51,367 nucleotides of DNA from Saccoglossus kowalevskii. Its lineage: Eukaryota > Hemichordata > Enteropneusta > Harrimaniidae. The notes under the pieces are model-generated. The model was not told the DNA's origin. It made no database searches and saw only the letters and a list, made by a program, of their open reading frames with translations. The DNA lies in assembly GCF_000003605.2 (NCBI RefSeq), contig NW_003133372.1, forward strand, positions 14,728 through 66,094, given 5' to 3'. Below, piece by piece: positions 20,441 through 35,647 of the stretch. How positions within the stretch are numbered: the stretch's first letter is position 1; every line of letters begins with the position of its first letter. The translations under genes and the position numbers were made by a program.

Positions 20441-23400
20441 TAATTTGTTCACTGTAGTTGATTTAAAACATCAAAAGTATTTACAATTTCGTTTAAGTGA
20501 AAAATTTGACATTTTCATCAATTAGATGCAGTCTGCTGTTTACTGAGTGCACAACCTCATCTTAAACTGGTGTTTCAAACATATTCGACCTTTTTGACAG
20601 ATTGTAAAGGTCGTGAAATCTGCATAAAATTACTTTTAATCTAGTGTAGATTTAGTCATAGAATTGCTATTCATTGTGTAACGCACGCATGCAAAATTAC
20701 CGAGGCAACTGCACATTGCATTCCCACCATCGTTCCCACATTTCAATTCATTGTCTGATTATTTTGTGAAAAAATAGATTAAATATATGATAATATTTGT
20801 TTCCACCAAATTTCAAATTTAAGATCTCAGTTAAATAACACACAATTTTCCCTTCAGTCACCCATTGCAATGTAAATGTTTGCCTTTTTAAATTATAATA
20901 GCCCCAAACAATATGCAAAAGTGTTCTAGGTGGCAGGATGCACCATGCTTTAAACAGTCTGCCCATTGAAGCGGAGTCGCCGAGTAGACGGGTTCTACAG
21001 TTGCTGGGTTATCGTGCGCGCGACAGTGTCAATCACGCAGAGCTTTCAGTGTTGCAGATTAAGTTGCAATGCGGAACATGCTGTGTTTGTACAGTAGCCA
21101 CACTCGTTGTTACAAAATATGGTAAACGTATGTTGTCATATATTGGTCTGCATTGTAATGCAAGGCCTGTGGTCCAAACATATACATTACATTAACAAAT
21201 ATTTTTTTAGAGTAATTAGAAGAACAAAGACAGATTTGTTCACTTCTTTCAATATTATTTGTTCGTGTTAGTTCTATTCTCCGTCGGACACTGAGGTGAG
21301 CAACGAAAATGCAATAACGCACACATTTGAGTAGAGACAAGAAGAAGTTTGAATTTTACCCATAGTAGAGATAACACAATGACAATCCAACATTTAATAT
21401 TTAAACATTAACACACGTAGACCAGTTAGTTTTGTCTTGTTCTTGACTGAGAATTGTCTAAGTGGTATAGTATAAAATAATAATTACAAGGTCTTGAAAT
21501 CTTTACGTAGACTACAAGACATCTTTGGTGATTGCGGAATCAGCGAAACCCTTAAATGAACAGCAAGCAAATGAATAATGAAATTTAAATACGTATTTTA
21601 AAAACAATGACAAAAAATAAATAATGTCTAGAACTAGGATCTTATTTTAACTGATACGAATTATTTTGCCTGTGATTTTTCAAATGCATATGAATGTATG
21701 AAAATTGCGTATACTAACATTTCAGGCTTCGGAGCAATTATATCCCAGCTTCTCAAATATCTATACGTAATTTCGGTTTTTTTAAGTCCGAGATCAAAAA
21801 AATACACATCGCATTTTGAAATAATTTTAATACAAATTCTACACCTCTCTGACTGTTTGACTGATTTTCTCAAATGGTGTTTACTACCAATGTTTAACCT
21901 ATATTAAACTCAATGCGCTCGGTAGGAGATTAAACCCATTTCTATGGTGGTCGATATTACTCGTATAATGATTATATATTTTGTATCTGAAACATTCTCT
22001 TTTAAGATGTCAGTTTGGTTTGTTTTTGTTCTATGTAACAAACATACATGTGGTATCCCTGTTTAGAACATATCACACCCTCAAGGTAGTGAAAGCAGTT
22101 GTTTTATGACGTCAGCTCTCCCAGTGATGGTACTTGTATCAATGTGATTCAGTGGTGAATATCGTGTTTATCTTAGGGTACATGTGTTGAGATATTTACT
22201 TTTCGTTAATTTCAATAATTAAAACAATACGTGTTGTATTAAAGTTGCTTAGTAGACAAAATTGAATGAAACCACAGTCCCTCTATCTATCGAGGCGTTT
22301 CAACATAGGGATAGAGGGAATGTGGGAAACCCTAGTAAAAATTCAAATATTGTCTTCATCACGATAATGCCCGTCATGCATTGCTGTATTCTAACTGCTT
22401 CTTATGAGCGCTAAATATAACTAAGCTAGGGAGTACGTAACGTTGAATGTTTACTCGGACGCACTGGTAACATGAAAAAATAGTCGCACTATAAATTCAA
22501 AAGAGGTGAACCTAATGGATATACGGAAACCTGACATTTCAAAAGCTCAAACAGAATTTTGCCGACAACTTCAATTCTGTGACATGATTAGACTCGATAG
22601 TTTAAACCAGGGTAATAATGTTTTGTACAATTTAATGTAACCATGTTACAATAATCATGATGGTGTTGCCATAGTAATGATCTATATGTGTTATAATAAC
22701 ACTAAAAATTAACTAATTAATTTTTTTTGTAATACATGTTGAGTTACAACGCACTGCAACGCTGGGTCGTAACCGTTGAAGGGGGAATGACAATGATTGA
22801 GTCTTGCACAGCATGTACCGACGTTGAAATGTCAAAAAATCTAACTTTTTATCATATTTTATCGTAGTAGTCGTCAATCCAACCGAGAACAAATCACGTG
22901 GTAGACCTTTTTTTTTAGGATTAGTAGTGTGGGTAATTCATATTTATACATGTGATTCTTTATTTAAATTGAAGTACATTTTTGCAATTGAGAATTTCTC
23001 TGTCTGTAATAAAACAATCCACTCAAAGGTTTTCCTGTAACTGTTATTAGCTCATAAACATTTACTTCCGGAATTTTTGGTACCATTAATTAGTTTGATT
23101 TGCTTCCACGTTTTAGAACAAACTAATATACAGTGACACATACAATTTCTTGCAGGATCATTACTATAATATTATAGGAATGATAATGCATTAGTTAACT
23201 GTAAGTGATGTGTTACAAACAAGATACAAGAATTGTGCACATTTATATTTTATATATGTTTCATTTGAAAACTAAACAAAAACAATATGGAACAAATGAC
23301 CGTCCTTTAGTAATTGTGTTCAATGTTGCATCGTGATAAAATATACTGAATTTGAATTGTCATAACATATACAAAATGTCCGTTAAAAAATAAAAGGTTT

Positions 23401-24329
23401 TCATTCATTAAAATAAAAAAAAATGAATGCGCGTGCCATCACTCTGCGCACAGGTAGTTTTATAAAACAAGTTATCATTTTATCTAACACAAATTTTCAT
23501 GTGTACGTCAAAAACATTTTTAACATAATGATGTTTTTATAAAATGATTATCAGACAAACGTTTTAAAAATATAATTTATTCTAATAGTTCTAATTATTA
23601 AGTAATAGTTCTCGTGGTATGATACACTTCTATATATTACTGCTTGTCAAAGTATGCATTTCATTGGAATGTTTATCGTGAGAAATGTGTGAATACAACT
23701 AACAATATAATTCTATACAAACGATCAGACTAAAGTACAAATGCCGAAGAGGGACATTTCTTGTTTGAATTCATAATGATTCATTTGTCCCTCCAGTGTC
23801 TTTGAGTAGCACTGCGGTCGTTCAAGCGTTCACATTTTTTCGCGCGAGTTAAGAATACACAACTAATTGAATATTCAAATCTATCTGTGACAGAGAAGCT
23901 TTGGGAACGTGTGTTTTATTCATTACAGGGAATATACGAACCGTGACGTCATTATATAACAAACGCTGATTGGTAATCTGCGTTCACAACGTTTACTCAT
24001 GAATATTCAAATCACAGTTCTCTCAAACACAGGTCTTGTCGGTGTATTTTTGTCGGAGAATGTTTGTAGTAAATCTGCCAGACAATCACGTACTACTTGA
24101 TGTCTTACTGTTAACCACGGTGCTTTAGTTTCTATTCAAGAAACGTTCCTCAGATACTTACACGAAATAATAATAAAAAAAAAAACAGAATGTAGCGGTC
24201 ATTTTGTTGCTTGGTAACAAGGGGACAAAGAGTAAAAGCATTATATGTACAGCTATTGTTTAAACACTACTTACAGGTTTTGTATAGTAGCGTGTTTTGT
24301 AGTCACAAATTCATTTGAAACATCATCAC
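20441..24329. other. Intronic, one small hairpin, otherwise nothing seen
   Basis: A+T-rich. The only structure noted is the hairpin at 22278-22319. An 85-codon + frame at 20938-21195 begins with ATG but has no recognisable domain or splice context. Confidence 0.45.
22278..22319. repeat. Hairpin with TCCCTCTATC arms
   Basis: TCCCTCTATC (22278-22287) and GATAGAGGGA (22310-22319) form a perfect 10-bp stem with a 22-nt loop. The arm matches the first bases of the terminal repeat of the element at 5941-6941, so it may be two joined ends of that family. Confidence 0.45.
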
Positions 24330-24670
24330 TACACTACAATAACCTATGCTACGTTACGCCACGCCACGCTACGCAATGTCACAATATGCTATGGTACTCA
24401 CTGCAATATGCTACACTACTATACATTAAGCTGTGATTCTCTACGCAATGCGTAGCGACATAACGCTAAACTCCGCCATGTTACATCACTCTACATTATG
24501 TAACGCTCCGTTAAACTACACGATGCTCCGCAGCGCACCACACCGCACCGCACCGCACTACACTACACTACACTACACTACACTACACTACACTACACTA
24601 CACTACACTACACTACACTACACTACACTACACTACACTACACTACACTACACTACACTACACTACACCA
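24330..24670. repeat. CACTA pentanucleotide microsatellite with degenerate flank
   Basis: Twenty-two perfect CACTA units (24556-24665) follow several CACCG units and a degenerate stretch of ACGCT/CTACG-like words from about 24330. It generates a repetitive Tyr-Thr-Leu-His frame, not a gene. Confidence 0.95.
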
Positions 24671-25642
24671 TTGCATTAGGTATTGTTATCAAAACTATCC
24701 CAGTATACACATCTTTAGAGTCTATATGTAAAAAAAAACTTAATACAACCACGCATTCCTATTATAGAATACAGGCAAGTAGTCTGATAACGTCGGATTC
24801 TGATATTTCATTAAACCGTTCTCTGAAAATGTACACACATTTATGTATTATGACGTAAACAGAATCTCTATTATTAAAAACAAAGTTGTCTCGAGGCACT
24901 GATGTGTTTCGTGTAGTATATTATTATTCTAATGGTGTACACCATACATACACGAACTGCCACAATAACTAAGAAAAATGCATGTCACGACATTAGAAAG
25001 ACTATGAAGACTTTTGAATCACTTTTAATCTCTGTGTCATTACAAACTAACATATTATAATCAAATACACATCTCTAAAAACGTCAACAGTTAATGTTCC
25101 ACTACGCAAATGTTCTGATGCAACTATAACGTTTTAAATGTAGGAGAAAAAATAATCCATAAATGTCTATTTTAGACAATGTTGCGATTATTTGCTTTCT
25201 TCCTACAATAATTTTGATTGATAACTTAGTGTTCTAACCTCTATGAAATAAAACTAAATTGTCAGCATACAAGGTGAATAAGGGTCATGACCTTTTTTCA
25301 TCGCAGGACTTAAATCATCCACGTACACTACACACTGTTTTGATGACAGCACACTACTATGTCTAACTCCATTAGTTAACGTGAAGCAATCATACTTAAC
25401 ACTTCCTCTTCTAACACAAATTGTCTTATGTTTGTCCCACAAAACAACGTAACAGCAGCGGTTTACACTATCACAATCTTCATCGTTATTATATAATTAT
25501 TCAAGCAATCTATACTCCAAAACTATCGGTTTCTATACGCTTAATATCAGCAGTCATGTTGTCTTATCTGTCGTTCCGTAAATTTTGGAGTAAGTTCTAG
25601 TTCTATTTCAATTGGGACATTAGTTGTTAGCGTTGTTTAAGC

Positions 25643-25664
25643 GGGGGGTGGGGGGGTGGGGTGG
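25643..25664 (+). other. Potential G-quadruplex
   Basis: G6-T-G7-T-G4-T-G2 gives at least four runs of three G with one-base loops. On the minus-strand transcript this would be C-rich. Confidence 0.5.
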
Positions 25665-26729
25665 TAGCGTATAGTTCTTTTACAGGAAACGTACTGCAAT
25701 TATATCCGATTTTTGCTATTATCCGTTTTATATATCTTCAAACCCTTAAATTTGATAACTGAATTGTTAATGCGCAAATGCAATCGAATGAAAAACACAC
25801 TGAATATACACGTGGAAATCGTTATATTTTAGATTACGACTTAGGTTTTAAGAATTGCAACACTATGTTTTATAAATACGGTTTTTCATCACATATTGCG
25901 ACGCTGTTACAATACCGAGAAAGACGTTGAAATAATGAATTATGCTCAGTGATTAATATATATACCAAATACGCTAATAATCTACTTCTATTACCATCTT
26001 TGTTTTAATTACCACGTGTGATATTTACATATTCATAATTAGACACATTTTCCGGTATACGTACGATTTTATGCGAATATTTTAAACGAGTAAAAATTTG
26101 TATAGTTTCGGCGAAGTCGACAAAGCAAAATCAGTGGTAATGTTTTACACCTCGCAATTGTTATTGTCAGATTTAACTCGATCGAAGTTTTTTGTCGTTA
26201 CCTGCAATGTCAAATTTCTAAACGGAATACAATAACATTAAACATTTACATGATTATAACATAAATATGAATAAACAACATTATTGATATTATTGCGTAG
26301 TCAACCTTACTTTTACTACTAAAGAGACTACCACAATTTATTACCAAGCTACGTGCAGACGTCCAGATTGCGTCCCCTATTCACCGACATCGGTGTATTC
26401 ATTAATAATTTGCCCGGAACCGGAAGTGCATCAGTGAGGGTTGAACATATCAGGTGTTGAAATATGCATGATTTGTACTGACTCGCAGATTGTAGTGAAC
26501 GTGTTCATTCACACATATCACAACTACCGTAATTGAGGTTGGTGTTTATCCAACACACACTCACTAACTACCCCACACTGATACAAGAACACCAGTTTTT
26601 CTTAGTAGCAAGCAATTATAAAAGATTGATAATTTAGGTGATGATTTATATTAATCAACAATCGTATTCATGGCACAATTTTTCTGGCAGGAGTAATCAG
26701 GTGTGGTCCGAAGGGAGTTATTTCGCCGT

Positions 26730-26738
26730 TATAAAAAG
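26730..26738 (+). promoter_or_regulatory. Candidate TATA box in receptor intron 1
   Basis: TATAAAAAG, a strong TATA match, followed by a CRE-like TTACGTCATGA (about 26751). An ATG at 26957 opens a 72-codon frame of unknown nature, antisense to the receptor. TATA-like words are common in A+T-rich DNA, so this is weak. Confidence 0.2.
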
Positions 26739-28639
26739 GGTACGGTCTCTTTACGTCATGATGAAACGATGTCATTAATATTTAGTAGCCGTAGACAGTT
26801 ACTAGCGACCGATATCAGACTGTTGATCTACTATATCGTGCATATCTCGTTCATATATTGCCTAGACTGATTCCATCATTAGTGAACTGTTGCCAATGCG
26901 ATTACTTTTACAACGAGCATTGGATTCGATAGTCACGACTCGCAAAGACGATCGACATGATGGATAAGCTAATTTACAGTATTAGGTGTACCGTATCGAA
27001 AGGGGCAAATTATCGGATCTTTTTACAATTTAAATTCTCTGCCTGTGGCAGGCATGTCTCTCGACGTACGTCATATGTGAAGTTGTTAAAGTTTTGGGGT
27101 AATTTAAATGCACTTATCTTAGAATGGAGCTTGAATGAATCGATATTTGTGTCAATCACAAAACCCAGTTACTGAATTCAGCTCTAATATGGAACTACTT
27201 TTGAAAGCTGTTTAACAGTCGATGATTTTTTTATTGTTATGCGGAATCAGATGTGCATTACTTGTATCAAGGTATGTCCCGAACTGACCAAATTAGCTTT
27301 CAGTGGAGTGTTTAGCGACCACTTTACTCTTGAATGACTGAATCAACACACAACCTAACCATCTCACATTATCCGCTAGTCTATGGGAAGATAAACTATC
27401 CGCTGGTCTCACACAGTGATATGTATCTGTCAGGTATACTTTTGAAAGATTAAAAACAAACAAACAAAAAAACAAGGAAGCACTATGCTGTGATCCTTAC
27501 ACGAATCTTCATTGTACTGTTTATTTTTGAGCTCGGTACTCATGCAATAGAAATAAACCACGGTACGAGCTTAACTCGTTCGAATTGAGAATTCTTTCAA
27601 TTTCGAATATATTCCACTTATCCTAAAATTCTACATGGCTTGTAAATATGCAATACTGGTGTAAGAAGATTAACGACAGTATGCATTTGAAAATATGTAT
27701 TCTTCGAAAGTGTGTTTTCATTTTGCGCTTGGTTGATGAAATGTTTACTACTTTTAGAATTAGTACTTGAGTGTTCAGTAAGTTGTAAGTAAGTGAAAGT
27801 TACATTGACAGGCGCTGACAAAATTGAAGAGATCTACGAATAAATATCCCCCTTCTGGAACAACTGCCATTCCCATGTAAAAAGAGTCAAACATTGCTTG
27901 AGACCTATTGACCTATATAAATTTATAAAGCAAGGAAAAGGCTTCAGGTCTTTCCAAAAAAAAAAAACAATTCAAGGGAGTACCATAGCAACTTCTATGG
28001 TTAGCAGCAGTAGGCCAGTTATGTCTTTTCTGTAAGAGGGTTGGACATTCATTCACAAACTTGCACTGTGAAACGCACACCGGGTTCAAGCATAACAACT
28101 TATTAACGACCATCTCAAGAATCATTCGTTGTTGATCTCTTTTTGAAAAACATTTTGGTATATGCATTACACCACATACAGTCTGACACTACATTTCATG
28201 GTCGATATAACCACAGTGCAGCTACACACAATTTCTGATCCAATTCACCTTCCATTAACCACAGTGACTTCAAGTGACCAAATAAGTGTCCATCAAATAC
28301 ATTCTAGTCTTATAGTCAAGGGCTATGACACCTTGTTTGTTGCTTCAGGAAGAAGATACTCTTAGAGTGCGAGTGACAACATATATAGACTATTCATGAT
28401 GATGGCGGATATGTCTATGTACATATACTTCAATTAGTGATAGATGAACTAAACTTATCGGAACAAGGTGGGAGAATAATAAGAAACGGTATTATAGGTA
28501 TGATATATTCAGATACATATTCTTCTTTTGATAATGTTACTCTATAATAATAAATAAAAATATTTTTTTTAGCCATTTTTAATAGTTATTTAGGACTACG
28601 ATTACCAAATATTATCTTCTATAATAATATCCTACTTGC

Positions 28640-31600
28640 TGACCACACACTGTATTACACTATCCACTGGTTAACTGCTGCTATTAAACTACCTACTGGT
28701 TTACTCACTCTATAATACTAACTGCTGGAATGACACTTTATTACACTACCCACTGGTTTTATAAACTCTATAATAATATCTGCTGATAGCACACTGTATT
28801 ACACTACCCACTGGTTTTACACACTATATGATTATATCTGCTGATAGCACACTGTATTACATTACACAATGGTTTTACACACTATATTATTATATCTGCT
28901 GATAGCACACTGTATTACATTACTCACTGGTTTTACACACTGTTTGATTATATATGCTGATAGCACACTGTATTACATTACTCGCTGGTTTTACACACTA
29001 TATGATTATATCTGCTGATAGCACACTGTATTACATTACACAATGGTTTTACACACTATATGATTATATCTGCTGATAGCACACTGTATTACATTACACA
29101 ATGGTTTTACAAACTCTGTGAATATATCTGCTGATTGCACACTATAGTACATTACTCACTGGTTTTACACACTCTATGATTATATCTGCTGATAGCACAC
29201 TGTATTACACTACCCACTGGTTTTACACACTATATGATTATATCTGCTGATAGCACACTGTATTACATTACACAATGGTTTTACACACTATATGATTATA
29301 TCTGCTGATAGCACACTGTATTACATTACACAATGGTTTTACACACTATATGATTATATCTGCTGATAGCACAATGTATTATATTACACAATGGTTTTAC
29401 AAACTCTGTGAATATATCTGCTGATTGCACACTATAGTACATTACTCAGTGGTTTTACACACTATATGATTATATCTGCTGATCGCACATTGTACTACAT
29501 TACTCACTGGTTTTACACACTATATGATTATATCTGCTGATCGCACGCTGTATTACAATTCTCACTGTTTTTACACACTATATGATTATATCTGCTGATC
29601 GCACATTGTACTACATTCTATATGATTATATCTGCTGATCGCACACTGTACTACATTACTCACTGGTTTTACACACTATATGAATATATCTGCTGATCGC
29701 ACACTATATTACATTACTCACTGGTTTTACACACTCTATGATTATATCTGCTGATCGCACACTGCATTACATTACTCACTGGTTTTACACACACCATGAT
29801 TATATCTGCTTGTATTACACTGTATTACATTACTCACTGGTTTTACAAACTCTAGGATTATATCTGCTGATCGCACACTGTACTACATTACTCACTGGTT
29901 TTACACACACCATGATTATATCTGCTTGTATTACACTGTATTACATTACTCACTGGTTTTACACACTCTATGATTATAACTGCCGATCGCACACTGTATT
30001 ACATCACCCACTGGTTTCACACACTCTATATTACTAACTGATGGTATTACACTGTATTGCATTACCCACTTGTTTATACACTCTATAATACTATCTGTTG
30101 GTATTACACTAACCACTGGTTTACTCACTCTATAGTACTATCTGCTGGTATTACACTGTATTAAATTACTCACTTGTTTACTAATTCTTTAATATCACCT
30201 GCTAGTAGTAAATTGTATTACACTGACCACTGGTTGTAAACACTCCTATACTAATATCTGCTAGCATACACTTTATTACACTACCCACTAGTTTTATAAA
30301 CTCTATAATACCATCTGCTGGTATTACACTGTGTTACATTACTTACTGGTTTACACACTCATATACTAATATCTGCTAGTATTACACTGTATTACACTAC
30401 CCACTAGTTTTACACACTCTATAATACCATCTGCTGGTATTACACTGTGTTACATTACTTACTGGTTTACACACTCATATACTAATATCTGCTAGTATTA
30501 CACTGTATTACACTACCCACTGGTTTTATAAACTCTATAATACTATCTTACCTGCTGATCGCGAACTGTATTACACTACCCACTAGTTTACTTACTATAT
30601 AATACTATATGCTGGTATTACACTGTATTACATTACCCACTGTTTTTACACACTCTAAAACAATATCTGCTAGTATTATACTGTATTATGCTACTCACTG
30701 GTTTACAAACTCAATAATATTATCTGCTGGTATAACACTGTATTACACTACCCAGTGGTTGTAAAAACTGATTAATACTAACTGCTGAAATTACACTGTA
30801 TTACACTACCCACTGGTTTACACACTCTATATTACTAACTGCTGGTATTACACTGTATTGCATTACCCACTTGTTTATACACTCTATAATACTATCTGTT
30901 GGTATTACACTAACCACTGGTTTACTCACTCTATAGTACTATCTGCTGGTATTACACTGTATTAAATTACCCACTTGTTTACTAATTTTTTAATATCACC
31001 TGCTAGTAGTAAATTGTATTACACTGACCACTGGTTGTAAACACTCCTATACTAATATCTGCTAGCATACACTTTATTACACTACCCACTAGTTTTATAA
31101 ACTCTATAATACCATCTGCTGGTATTACACTGTGTTACATTACNNNNNNNNNNNNNNNNNNNNNNNNNNNNNNNNNNNNNNNNNNNNNNNNNNNNNNNNN
31201 NNNNNNNNNNNNNNNNNNNNNNNNNNNNNNNNNNNNNNNNNNNNNNNNNNNNNNNNCTCCTATACTAATATCTGCTAGCATACACTTTATTACACTACCC
31301 ACTAGTTTTATAAACTCTATAATACCATCTGCTGGTATTACACTGTGTTACATTACTTACTGGTTTACACACTCATATACTAATATCTGCTAGTATTACA
31401 CTGTAATACACTGCCCACTGGTTTTATAAACTCTATAATACTATCCTACCTGCCGACCACACACTTTATTACACTATCCACTGGTTTACACACTCCTATA
31501 ATAATATCTGCTTATATTACACTGTATTACACTACCCACTGGTTTTATAAACTCTATAATAATATCCTACCTGGTGATCGCACACTGGTTAACTGCTGCT

Positions 31601-32052
31601 ATTAAACTACCTACTGGTTTACTCACTCTATAATACTAACTGCTGGTAGTACATTGTATTACACTACCCACTGGTTGTATGAACTCTATAATGCTAAGTG
31701 CAGCTATAATACTATCTTATGGTATTACACTAACCACTGGTTTAAACACTCTATAATACTATTTGCTGGTATTACACTGTATTGCACTACCCACTTGTTT
31801 ACACACTCTATAATTATATCTTCTGGTATTACACTTTATTACACTTACCATTGGTTCACCCACTCTATAATACTATCTGATGGTATTACATTAACCACTG
31901 GTTTACTCACTCTATAGTAATATCTGCTGGTATTACACTGTATTCCACTTACCATTGGTTCACCCACTCTATAATACTATCTGATGGTATTACACTGTAT
32001 TACATTATCCACTGGTTTTTCACACATTATATTACTATCTGCCGATCCCACA
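28640..32052. repeat. 58-bp degenerate satellite array (about 57 copies)
   Basis: The unit contains ATATCTGCTGATAGCACACT, GTATTACATTAC and ACTGGTTTTACACACT. The centre (about 28780-29990) is homogeneous; the flanks are more divergent, with CTGCTGGTATTACACTG variants. A block of about 300 bp beginning near 30024 recurs 801 bp downstream and again after the gap. The array includes a run of N at 31144-31256. Confidence 0.96.
31144..31256. other. Assembly gap (113 N)
   Basis: A run of N inside the 58-bp satellite. Sequence resuming after the gap (CTCCTATACTAATATCTGCT) repeats sequence at about 30243 and 31044, so array length here is unreliable. Confidence 0.99.
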
Positions 32053-35000
32053 ACGTTCATCTGTCACTGTGTTACACTACACTCTCGTCTGATGTGGTAT
32101 TAATGCATGTTCGCCTGACATTATAACGTCTGACGCTGTTTTCTACATTACACGTTTGTTAGGCGTCGCATCATTAACTCGATGTCACTAACTCAATATA
32201 AGTACAATCTTTCGCAAAGCAGTGTAACTAGAAACTTTAAGGGCAAAGTAACTCGAGTGTAGATGAGCGTATCAATTGCCATGTAATAAAGAATCTCCTA
32301 GTGTTTAATAATTAGATTAAACGAGTTTTAAATGAGCAATGCATTTTCGCATTCATGCATGCGTTCGACAATGGTTTATACGTATATCATGTACAAATTA
32401 AACAGTCTTTTCCCTATTATAATGAGTTTGCAAACATGTCGCGGTCTTAAGGATTTTGCTTTAATAAGGTAATGATCTATCCGAGTGTAACATGACTTAG
32501 ATTTTAATGAAATATAGCAATTTTGTTTTTTAAATTTAACTATTTCTCGAGATATATTTTGTTTTGATTTGTATGTATTTGTTGATGCACGCACGCTGAA
32601 TGAATCGAATCGTAGGTGACTCACTGTAAATTGAAACACTTAATATTCTGCAGTACATCTCATGAATACTGCTTCTTCCTACGCTAGAGTGCAGACCGGA
32701 AGTCTCTAATTGACCTCTTCACAATACATGCATGACTAAAATATATGGTCACTTATGTCAATAGAAATAAATGAAATGCGTGTTCATACATTATTCAATG
32801 CAACAAAAGTAATGTTATTGATAAATTATTTGCATAATTCATTATTAATGTGACAACTGTGTTTTCTGGATGTAAGCTTTAGGTGAAATCAGAATATGAT
32901 ATGTTAATTGCTATTTCATAATTTAAATATATAGGGTAATACAGAATCACAAATCACGTGGCTGACAACACTCGCCCGTTTGATCATTTCCGGCTCACAT
33001 GAGATGTACGACAATAACAATATTGATAAACAGTAAGTTGTATTTCCTGCAAACCAATTCTCATATCGCTACTTATTAATGGGTGCAAGAACAACATCAT
33101 GTCAGTGACCCGGACTTCTAACAAAAGGAGTGAAATCATGCTGAGTAGTTATGTCCCCAAGTAACACTTTGTTAAAAAGATGACATGTACCGTCCATTAA
33201 CGTCCATTATGCGTCATGTAGCCGGTAGAAGTGTTATTCGAGTTCAGAATTACGATAGTTAAAACGTACTCCTCTCGACGCACTAAAATGTTTCTGTCCT
33301 TAGTTTGTTCCACAAATGTGTTGACAATCGATTTTTATTCTCGGAAATTAACAAAAACTGTACCCAGCTCAAACGTGCCTTATAATGTTGTTTCCAGTTA
33401 AAATTGTCACTATAGCATATATGCATCCTCAAATGAGTTGAGTATGACATTGATCAAATTTAATGAAATCAAAGGTTGGATTATCGAACCAGGATATGCT
33501 AACCAATTTTGAAGCACCTGTCACCTACTTTTGCTTGTCTAGCTCGGGGTTCATGCATCATTCTTTCATTGAAATGTCTATGTTTTGTAATGTATTGTCT
33601 ATGTATTTATTGTTATTGTCTATGTATTTATTGTAGATCTGTTAATTGATCTACGATTTGATATGTTTTTTCCATCATAAGCGGTGCCTACTGTGATTGA
33701 ATATATTGCATAATGTAGAAATAATATCACCTCCAATCAAGATCTAGATTTATATTTAATTCACGAACACATACATATAGACATCACTGTATGGCCAAAT
33801 CAATGAGAAAAATACATAAACACAAGTTAAATATTCAAAACACAATCAATATTAGTGATACCTATGTTAATCAACACTGCTGGCCTAAAAAAGGTAAAGC
33901 GAACTTCGTTATTTTTAACATGTCGTACTTGGCATTGTAGCCCACTCTGATGGAGAAGTAGAGTTGATTAAACAGTGCTTCTGAGATAAGAACTTCGTGT
34001 AGGTTGACAACAGAATGTTTGGATGTTAGTATAAGTTCCATCGCCTGTAACTCAATGTGAGTGTTCTTTTAGGGCTTGTTCGATGTTGTTAAATAATCGC
34101 TCAGGAAATAATAACATTGCAAAGCGATTTGACCTGTGCTGTTGTAGCCAAAAATAATCAGTTATAGCGAGGTGTGATTCGACGCAATAAATATATTTAG
34201 GTATGTAAGTATCCTTAATATCAATAGACGTATGCACAAAGTGTATGAAGAACAAAAAAAGTAAAATATCGATACCTTGTCATTGATATCGCGCATTTTA
34301 TTCTAAATAGGTTAGAGTTGTCGATATATGGATACAAACATCATTGATCGAGACAGAGTTTCATATCTTGAACTACGTCAAATGAACTTATATTGTAATT
34401 TCACAAGTAACCAATGACGCACATGCCCGCCCGCTAAATATCATCTATATCGTCGGTTATTTTTAACGTTACCGAGCGTCGGAAATGGAAATCCATATGA
34501 GGTAAAGATTAAACTGGCGTCATACGCATGCGCTTATGACCCTATCACTGAACACATAAAATAGTTACAACGAACGTAACGCAACATATTTATGTGTCTT
34601 CACCGTAATCATTCAATAACAATATCACACAATCGACACCGCAATATGGATAACAACAAATTGTCAATAACCGATGTGAAGAAGTATTAGTTACATTTAA
34701 TTCACTTAGTATTGTCACAATGAGTTCAAAATCTCATGTATTCTTATACTGATACAATGGGAGAATTGGACAAGACGCAAATGTGTACATGTGCTCTATG
34801 TGATTCTCGGCATTATAGCTTTTGAATATCAATAAAACCATAAACTGAGAATACGGAAGAGTTGGACGCTAACCATAGATCACCTTTAGAATTTCCCATT
34901 GCCAAGAGTACAATACACAGTTTGATATTCGTAGGATATATAGTCTGTGCTATACTCTGATTTCACGAGCGCAACTTGATAGCGTCTCACAGACAACATA

Positions 35001-35647
35001 TCATGATTGGATATTGTAGTCAGTAAGTATTAAATGCAATACCCTGAGTCAATTGTGTTCACGTTATCATGTCTCTTTTATATGGTAATAATTAATAATA
35101 ATAAAATCGAATCTTATACGCAAAATTTAAAATTTAAACCATACAGTCATTATTTCGGTACGTAAATATATCAAGTCTAGACAAGAATGAAAATTTTGGA
35201 TTTATTAAAGTTATGAAAACGCCAATTTCGCTCAATCTTTTATTGACTGACAGTAAGAGTTTTCCACACATACATATTCATCCGTGTTAATTACTAACTA
35301 TATGCGATGAATGTGTCGTCTAGTTAGCGTGACGCCAATTACTTTAGATGGTCACAGAGATCTGTAATGTTAGTGCATGCATTAGCATATATTTACTGAC
35401 ACACTTTGTACTCGAGTTGGAATTATTCCTATGCATTGTGTCGTGGTTATCAGTTACTCCATGAGAACAGAAACAGGGATATATCATGTAATGATCATGT
35501 ATTACGTGAAACGAAACACGGACTTGTCTCATGTTGCGATTATATAACACACACAGTTAATTTGAGTAAAATATCACCGATCTACTGGTTCAATATGATT
35601 CTCTTACGATATTTAAGGGTAATTATCTGACTGATATATATATTCAA
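32053..35647. other. Intronic, no recognisable feature
   Basis: A+T-rich. I note only a short duplication (TTGTCTATGTATTTATTGT twice near 33590-33640) beside a GTAGATC...GATCTAC hairpin. No gene is seen. Confidence 0.45.

Larger units (their letters stand above)
24671..28639. other. Intronic, possible TATA-type promoter and a G-rich tract
   Basis: No recognised gene. A G-rich tract lies at 25643-25664 and a TATA-type sequence at 26730; each is listed separately. The rest is A+T-rich with short frames only. Confidence 0.45.

Noticed and set aside
19733-20452. Three overlapping minus-strand frames of 158-239 codons
   Set aside because: All are translations of the 23-bp satellite in different frames; at most one could be real and none has a domain.
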